This document shows, piece after piece, positions 56,974-64,000 of a stretch of 64,000 nt of DNA. Position numbers and translations under genes: made by a program. Source of the stretch: Fasciola hepatica (Eukaryota; Platyhelminthes; Trematoda; Plagiorchiida; Fasciolidae); NCBI GenBank assembly GCA_948099385.1, contig CANUEZ040000071.1, positions 1,488,001 through 1,552,000 on the forward strand, read 5' to 3'. The notes under the pieces were generated by a model that worked only from the letters and a program-made list of their open reading frames with translations, was not told where the DNA came from and did not search any database. Each line of letters starts with the position of its first letter. The first letter of the stretch is position 1.

Positions 56974-59420
56974 CCAGTTTCACCTGGGCGGTCACACCTA
57001 TATGAGCCAGATCACGGAATGTCAGGTAACTTCGACGGTCAATAAATACAGTGTCCCATTGCCAGCTGACTTCTGTGGTAGATATGTTTGCGCTCCATCG
57101 TATCACGGGGAAAGAATGAAAGTTCGAAAACCGCCATTTAACTGCTACAGTCAGCCGTTTTAGGCCGGCCGCTGGCCGCCTTCCGCCGGAGGTCACAGTG
57201 GCAGTCAGGAAGGAAGTAATCTTCCCTTAAAGCCTCGAGGCTTTGAAGGAGGCCGTCGTTGCCCTCACGAACCCAAAGCTCGAACGGCGCGTGCAACAGT
57301 TTAAAGGCTTTGAGCCTAGAAACAGGAAGCCCACCGAGCTGTCGCGGGTTGCAGCTCTTGAGAGGACCGACAGCAGGAGTGGGCCCTCTGTTGAGGGACC
57401 TTTGAAGTGTGATGCGGCAAACGCTGCAGCCAGTCTTACTCAATGTCCCGCGTAAATGCTCGCTAGAGGACGCTGCAGCGATAGCCGATGATTTAATATC
57501 ATGATACAATCCCGCTGCTGCTAGAATGCCCAGGCTCCCCTTTGCAAGGATGTCTTCCTTGCCAACATCCAACAATCTCCTTTCCGCTTCCTCCAGGATT
57601 AGTTCAAGCCTGCAAGCCTAACTGTGAGCGGAAGTGAAACACAAGTTTGGCACCGCACACACTGATCTAGGCGCCATAGTCCGTTGCCACGACGACGTCT
57701 TGGTCCTTCAAAAAGGGGAACAATAGGCACCAAACTCACCTCGTCGAGGGGGCTAAACGACGCAAACCAGGGTGCACTATACCTGGTGTTCATCGGGAAA
57801 ACTAGACCCCTGGCCCATGGCGGCCTCCCACGAAGCCGGGTGTCAGACCTACCGTCACCTTTTGAACGTAAAGTTTATCGTTCAAAATAACCTGCTCCCG
57901 GTAGCCACCGGTGCCGAAGTGAGTGTCACCTTCCGAGCGAAATTTGAAAGTAGCTCGCGGTAGGCCCAAACACTACGCACTGCCAACGGGACGGCCATCC
58001 CAACTTTTGGCCATCGGTCGCTTACGTGAAATCTAAGTATAAAGCAAAGTTCTCGTTGGGTATTCATCATCGCCGTCGCCCCATACCCCATTCTAGGCAT
58101 GGGCTTCCTGTAACTCTTTGGCTTGTGGGTAACGCACGGCTCCGCATGATGGTGGACGGTCAGTCCCCTCTCGCTGTCGCTGGTTATAATTCGCAGATGA
58201 ATCACGTCACTCATGTTTATATTCAGTCACGGGCACACCAACCCTATGACGAACACATTGCCGCCTACTTGGCCACGTTTCGGCATTCCGGACCCTTTCT
58301 GGCATTGACCGCCAATGCCAATCGCTGTATAAGCACTAAGGAATCTCCAAAAGCCACGTCGTTTGGCACCAAAAAGGCTCCATGTGGCACAGGCCGAATT
58401 CGAACACGCCTTAGGGCTCGGTATAATACCATACTCTAGTGGCGTTTTGGCTTACCCTCTCCATATGGCCCCTAAGTTTGCGGCGATCGGTGACCCTGTG
58501 GTGAATCCAAAGCACTTGAAAATTCACCGCCCATGACAGATACCCGATTCACCACATACAGGACCTTACTCCGTCTTTATCCGGTTGATCCGTTTTCAGG
58601 CTTATCGATTAGGTTCCCGCACACAACCAGATAACGGCAGTGGGGGCCACCATCCCCCAAACTGCGTCAATATGACTTTCGGGATTTAGGAGTTTCTACG
58701 CATGCATTTTGGGCTCAGCAAAGCAGTCTGGACCTTCCATCCATTCATGCACTAGGCAACCTGTGGATGAGAAAATGCCTGAGTATACCCGGATGGTACT
58801 TCAGTGGCTGGTTGTCCAGAGCAAGGTCACCCTGCGCACTTACGGGCTTTTTTCAAACGCCCCAACTAGCATCACATTACTATCAATATCGCGGAGTGCG
58901 AATTAGGCTGGTCTGGTATAACCTCATAGGACACTATTTCATCCTCGGATAACCGCCGCCTGCCACATAGAGCTTCCGCGTGTCTGAACTACCCTGAACC
59001 CCAACTTCTTCGCCAGATATACCAATTTGATAGCCGTGTGAAATTCCGCCGCACTTTAATTCCTCAGTGTGTGGAAATTATGCAACCCCCCACCAACCTG
59101 TTGCGCGGAGGCAAGTGGAAGTCCATTTCCCGACAAAGTGCAAGTTGAATTTTCCTCAATGAAAGAGGCTGTAAGTCACACTTCTAGCAAATCGAGCAAA
59201 GCTTAGCAAAATTTTAAAGAATCCCAAGATCAGAACAAGAATAATTAATCGTCTTTATGGTACCAGATTGAAATTCACGAAAAGTACAGATATATGCGAA
59301 CCTCAAGTATGAGGCCAAGTAGACTGAACAGTAAAACCCAAAGGTTCAGAGCCTCGTGGCTCAAGCCCGGCAGTCAGAAACGGTTTCAGGCCAAATTCAA
59401 AAGTCTCAAACAAACAGATC

Positions 59421-60128
59421 TTGTCGATGGGCAGGGTCTCAAGCCACAGGCTTCTGATCCTAAACCACAAAGAACCCTTTATAAGGGAATCGAAGACCAG
59501 GAGGGACATAGACAGGAGGAGGGTCTGCGACATACTGCGAATCGCAGGTGTTCCGCACCCTCCTACTCTAAGAAGGGTGCACAGAGTGGGGACATGGAAG
59601 TCACCACGGGGGAACAAAGGCGAACTTCGTGCGAGACCAATACTGGTGGAGTTCACTGATGAGGCTACCCGGGATAGACTACTGGCGAGGGCAGCGATAG
59701 TGGCTAAGATTACCAAGGGCAGATACCAGATTGTGCCGGACGAGCATAGGGTAAGGCCTGGTGGTCTAGCCCCGGGAGGTAACCTTGCTCGGCCAGCCAG
59801 GGCGCTGGTGAGAAACCTAAAAGTTTAGCGGAATGCCGTACTCGGCTCTCAGGCCCCGACCCCGACAATAGTAAAGAAGCCACGTGCGGGGTCGCAAATA
59901 GTTGTAATTGAAGATGCGCTGGAGGACGAGAATTGGCAGTACTGTCCGAAGATAGATGACAGCGCGACCCCTGCCAGTCTGGATGTTGTGGCCACTCCTA
60001 TAGAGATGGATCGGGAGTCGTCGGAAATTCTGGACCATCAGCCGGCTTCATGCACCCCAGTGTGGACATCCGAAGCAAAAAACGTGTCATCATCTCAGGC
60101 GTTGTGCCTGAGAAACAGTCAGGAGTGA
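59421..60128 (+). pseudogene. LINE-3 ORF1, right copy
   Basis: Same protein as 39766-40473 with one visible substitution (VPHPP for VPYPP). A TAG at 59826-59828 separates the RRM-like half from the acidic C-terminal half (VVIEDALEDENWQYCPKIDD), which overlaps the ORF2 start. Confidence 0.6.
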
Positions 60129-62936
60129 ATAGCAAGAGACACCTAGGCGACGGAGCAAACGCGGTGGTGTTATATACTAGCGCGTGTAGTATTAGAAACA
60201 AATGGGCGGAACCTGCCAAAACCGCTGACGAACAGAAAGCGTCAATAATTGCCGCCACGGAAACGTGGCTTTCTGAAGAAGACCACGTGCCAGGCCTAAT
60301 AAGTAACGGCTTTGCAGTCTACAGGCAGGATCGGGAACAAGATCGCCTTGGTGGTGCAGTAGCCATCCTTGTTAGGTCAGGTGCAAACCACCTTGAGTCC
60401 CAGACCAAGATGTGCACTCGCAATATCCAGCTATGCGCCGTTACGATCATCCTTCCAGACAGAAGGGTTAACGTCGTCTGTGTCCACAGGGCACCAAGCA
60501 CTAACCACGAAGAGGACGTGTGTTCGCTGCGGACTTTGACTGAACTAGTTAGGGACGCACAAAAGACCCTCATAGTGGGTGACTTCAATCTTCCGCACGT
60601 CGACTGGGTGGCTGAGGTCTGCTTGCCGGGTTCGGAGGAGCAAACCTACTTAGAATGGCTGCATGATAATGCGTTGCATCAGCATATAAGGTAGAATACC
60701 AGATATAGGACTGGATGCGTTCCATCCTTGCTGGATCTAGCTATAACGAACTTCCCCAACGATGTGGCTGGACTGCGTTATTGTGCGCCGCTGGGAAACA
60801 GTGACCACGTGTGTGTCAAAATAGTTCTATGCATGCGGCAACCAAAGGTACCCTCAAGGCTGATTGGGAATTTCGGTAGTATGGACATAGACAGGCTTCG
60901 TAATAAGGCGATGGGTTTGACCTGGGACACGCCAGAGGAGGCTACTGCCGAGGAGCGCTGGCAGGCCATAAGGGGATCCCTGACCGCCCTACAGGAAGAG
61001 TTCGCACCCTTAAAAGGAAGGAGGGGGGAGGGCAAACCCATGTGGTGGAAGGCTGCAATAGCCAAGGCCATCAGACGTAGGAATCGCTCTTGGAACCAGT
61101 ACAAAGCTTCCTGCAGTCAGTTAGCCTGGAACCGCTTGACGAAGCTGAGAAACGAGACTGTAAGCCTTTTGAGAACTTCTTAGCGGGAACCTGAGCTCAA
61201 ATTGGCCCAGTCTGTAAGACAACAGCCGAAGAAGTTCTACAGCTATGTACAGTCTAAAGGCTCAACAAGAAATGCCGTAGGTCCGCTATCCACTAGAGAC
61301 TATGGTATTGTCACTGATGACCAGGGCAAAGCAGACGCCCTGGGGGAATACTTTGGTAGTGTACATAGGATAGATAGTGGGGTACGAGTAGATCTGGCTC
61401 TGGTGCATCCTCCTCAGTTAAACGAGCTAGATCTCAGAGGAATGCGTGCGTAAGTACCTACAGGAGTTAAACAGCCACAAGTTAGCGGGCCCAGATGGCA
61501 TTCATCCAGCTATCATCAAGCCGTTGGCGGATATCATAGCTCCATCGGTATGCAGACTGTACAGATCCACGTTGGACCAGGGTAAGCTGCCTTAGGACTG
61601 GAAAGCCGCGGCAGTCGTGGCAATACATAAGAGTGGGCCTAAGTTGGATGTGCAGAACTACAGGCCGGTAAGCCTAACTAGCATTCTATCTAAAGTCCTG
61701 GAGAAGATCATCCGTGCCCATATCTGCCAGCACTTACTGCAGCACTCCATGCTAAGTCCGGCGCAGCATGGATTCCTGAAAAATAGATCCTGCCTGACCA
61801 ATCTCCTGTGCTTCTTAGATGAAGTAACTCGACGACTGGACGAAGGTAAGCAAGTTGGGGTATGCTACCTCGACTTTAGCAAGGCGTTCGACTCCGTTAA
61901 TCATCGTCTTTTGCTACGCAAGATGGAGACTTTCGGTATAGGTGGGCCAGTATATAGGTGGCTGGAGGACTTCCTCTCCCACAAGACGTTTTACATCAAA
62001 GTGGGGGACAGGTGCTCCAGTTTGGTGAACGTCACCAGTGGTGTACCTCAGGGATCCGTCCTAGGCCCGGTCCTATTCTTGTTATTTATTAATGACCTAG
62101 CATCCACTCTTCAATCGCCCAGCTTTATTTTTGCGGATGATGTGAAGATTGTTGGATCCAATGGTAGGGCGGACTTGGTCAGGGAAATAGGTACCGTCCT
62201 GAACTGGGCGTACAAATGGGACTTACCTCTAAACGGTCAAGAAAGCCATTTGTTGTGAAGGGCAACAGAGAGCCTAACTGTCGCTCATGATCAAGAGCTG
62301 TTCACCGTGGAGGCAGCCAGTAGGGTTAAAGACCTGGGGATCATCATGAAAAGTGACTTCAAATGGTCGAAGCAGTGCAACACTGCCGCACATACGGCTT
62401 GTAGGGGGCTCTTTAGACTGCGATCAGCTTTGTCTTGCCGGAAGCCGGAGGTATTCGTACCTATTTACATGGCTATAGTACGACCTCACTTAGAAGGTAG
62501 CGTGCAGGCTTGGTCACCCTCCTACAAAAAGGACGCCGCGTGCCTCGAGAAAGTCCAACGTCTCGCCACGCGAATGGTTGAAGGGCAGAGGGGTCAGACT
62601 TACGAGCAGAAACTCTGTGACCTAAATCTCTTCTCGTTGGAAAGGAGGAGAAGTCGAGGGGATCTCGTAGAAACGTTTAAAGTAATGAAGGGCTTTTCTG
62701 ACCTTAGACCAGATAGTCTATTCCAAGTGGCCGTAGACTCCAGAACAAGGGGACATAAAAAGAAGTTGATATAAGCCCGATCTAGGTTGATGGCTAGATC
62801 GCACTTCTTCAGCAACAGGGTTTTGAACAGCTGGAACAGTCTGCCTGGTGAAATGGTAGATCTGCAGACAGTCCAATCCTTCAAAGGTGCCCTAGATCTC
62901 AAGTGGTACGAGATCTTTCCTTGTAGTGAGCCTTGA
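60050..62936 (+). pseudogene. LINE-3 ORF2 (endonuclease-RT), right copy
   Basis: Endonuclease (60050-60860; TETWL, GDFNLPHVDW, GNSDHV), linker to 61453, a frame change at about 61450, then RT (DFSKAFDSVNH, GVPQGSVLGP, FADDVKI at 62130-62150) and the C-terminal block ending at a TGA at 62934-62936. In-frame stops at 60692-60694, 61181-61183, about 61594, 62256-62258 and 62772-62774. Every RT catalytic motif is still readable, so decay is light. Confidence 0.8.
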
Positions 62937-63332
62937 GTAAATCAACTAGATGGATGACGGGTAGCACTGTGGTCCTTCTGGAGTGTTTAAGCAGACTTTT
63001 TCCCTCATTGCATACTGTTTCAGTGAACGCTCATGATGCGTAATGTCTCTCGCAGTTGATGTGCGATGAGGTTTTCTGTTTCCCTCTCATTTTTAGCGGG
63101 GATTCGATCAAATACTCTCGGCAGTGGTGGGTGCATAACTGGTGTGCGTACCATCGAAGGAATTCTGGACGCTCGATTGGACGTGGCCATTACCTGTCCT
63201 GTGCAGACTGAACTGAACTGAACTGAAACAAGCGAACGTGCAAACGTGTGGCGCGTAGAGTTGCTTATCAAAGTAATGTTAAATGTAGTCACATTCACAG
63301 AGCACATAGAACATTTGGAAAGTTTTTCAAAA

Positions 63333-63753
63333 TCTGTCCTTTACTCAGGCTATGGCCAACATAGCTCTCCTTACTCACGCCGACCTTTTGGCCCCTGTTT
63401 CACTTGTGATAGGCGCCCGGGCAAGGCGATTGCAGCAATACTGCTGCAGTCCATGGACAGCTCTTTGCATCCTCTACTCCCCTCCTGTAAGGGCCTACAA
63501 CCTGCCGAACCTGGGTACGACACATTTGATGGGGGGTTATTACCCATCTACCTAGGCCTCCGTCCTTTTCGATAGGGACTCAAAGGCCGTTCGTTCACGA
63601 TGTTGCCGTATCGCAAAACTTTGGTTTACGCACCAAAGCCGGCTTCTGATCGATACCCACTTCGCGAGATTCTTCTCTTGGACTCTTCCTCACAGTTTAC
63701 TGTGGATATACGGCACACCTCTGGGGCACTCAAGCCCGTTGCCGAAACCTAAT
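63333..63753 (+). pseudogene. gypsy-2 RNase H, right copy
   Basis: Plus-strand copy of 36140-36560: TQAMANIALLTHADLLAPVS and LQPAEPGYDTFDGGLLPIYL, then SDRYPLREI. It differs from the left copy at very few positions. Confidence 0.75.
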
Positions 63754-63904
63754 TACTTGCATGTCAACTGAGTCTGCCACCAACACCAAGCATTAACTCA
63801 GTGCGATAGCACGAGCTCAAACAACGGATTCCGGCATCGGACAACTTCGACCAAGCGACTCCTTGAACTTGACGACCGTACACATCTCGTCTTCCCAGAA
63901 TGCC

Positions 63905-64000
63905 TCGGAGTGAAACGCTACCATATACATCCTTAAGCCTGCGTAGTACCAATAAAGGAGGACTGCACAAAACATCGGACGTGCACACCTTGTCTTCCTG
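63905..64000 (+). pseudogene. gypsy-2 integrase fragment after a deletion junction
   Basis: Reverse complement of about 35286-35380 with a few substitutions, joined to the segment matching 35990. It corresponds to the stretch just after the integrase core. It continues beyond the window. Confidence 0.65.

Larger units (their letters stand above)
52607..57022. repeat. Duplicated block A', right copy
   Basis: Direct copy of 31781-35930, interrupted at 56697-56973 by a solo LTR. It includes the LINE-2 endonuclease end (53096-53389, minus), the retroposon tail at 53945-53986 and the gypsy-2 integrase and 3' region (54956-56696, minus). The LINE-2 RT present on the left is absent here, because the duplication edge lies inside LINE-2. 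Confidence 0.9.
59180..63333 (+). mobile_element. LINE-3, right copy
   Basis: Inverted copy of 36560-40715: ORF1 (59421-60128 with a stop at 59826-59828), endonuclease (60050-60694), linker and RT (60728-62936) and a (CTGAA)n tract at 63206-63227. The stops after HQHIR, LLRTS, GKLP and ESHLL match those of the left copy. The linker frame is longer here (60728-61183) because the G-tract near 61024 has six G. Confidence 0.8.
57140..63904 (+). mobile_element. gypsy-2 5' two-thirds with LINE-3, right copy (inverted)
   Basis: Plus-strand counterpart of 35990-42756: gag-end/protease (protease motif at about 57891-57930), RT (58330-59170), LINE-3 (about 59180-63333) and RNase H (63333-63753). At 63904 the match to 35990 stops, and the sequence jumps to the reverse complement of 35380 and below, so integrase N-terminus and core are missing here. 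Confidence 0.75.

Noticed and set aside
59655..59700. CTGATGAG in LINE-3 ORF1
   Set aside because: It is coding sequence (FTDEATRD) with no GAAA box downstream.
1..64000. CRISPR arrays, bacterial operons, rRNA genes, phage
   Set aside because: No regularly spaced short repeats, no Shine-Dalgarno-led gene clusters and no rRNA-like conserved blocks were seen; the content is eukaryotic retroelements.

Overview
The window looks like repeat-rich, intron-bearing metazoan DNA, most plausibly from a flatworm (tapeworm or fluke). The basis is the element mix: Ty3/gypsy elements resembling the CsRn1-type clade, BEL/Pao elements, CR1-like LINEs and Penelope-like elements (PLEs). There are no operons, ribosome binding sites or bacterial-type gene spacing. 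Species is not determined. I recognise almost no host genes: one possible exon set at 7583-8076. Nearly everything else that is recognisable is transposon, much of it nested.

Layout. 1-3.3 kb: a non-LTR tail with an (ATT)n tract abutting a decayed minus-strand gypsy element (gypsy-1). 3.4-7.58 kb: nothing recognised. 7.58-8.08 kb: candidate host exons. 8.28-10.9 kb: a minus-strand LINE (LINE-1) split by a 937-bp PLE with inverted arms and a 12-bp target duplication. 10.9-17.5 kb: a rearranged BEL/Pao element (BEL-2) with inverted arms and a pol-LTR-gag junction. 17.5-20.8 kb: nothing recognised. 20.8-28.6 kb: two direct copies of a 1.76-kb repeat (R1, R2) flanking a second PLE (PLE-2), whose terminal repeat recurs inverted at 28.0-28.6 kb. 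29.6-32.6 kb: LINE-2 carrying a solo BEL LTR. 31.8-43.1 kb: a block (A plus B) holding gypsy-2 split by LINE-3. 43.1-45.8 kb: largely featureless. 45.8-52.5 kb: a nearly intact, very young BEL/Pao element (BEL-1). 52.6-64.0 kb: a second copy of the A/B block, in which A' is direct but B' is inverted and a solo LTR has been added.

How it fits together. The order of events can be read from nesting. LINE-3 entered gypsy-2, picked up stops, and the compound was then duplicated, because both copies share the same stops. In the right copy the 7-kb B part is inverted relative to the left, and a 277-bp LTR-like element was inserted afterwards; two empty sites survive. BEL-1 is the most recent arrival: its two LTRs differ at one visible position in 377 bp. 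Its reading frame is broken by one G-tract frameshift and one TAG.

Limits. Domain calls come from recognising motifs by eye. Element edges without a terminal signature are approximate to tens of bases or more. The near-identical duplicated blocks could be real segmental duplications or two haplotypes joined by an assembler; the sequence alone cannot decide.
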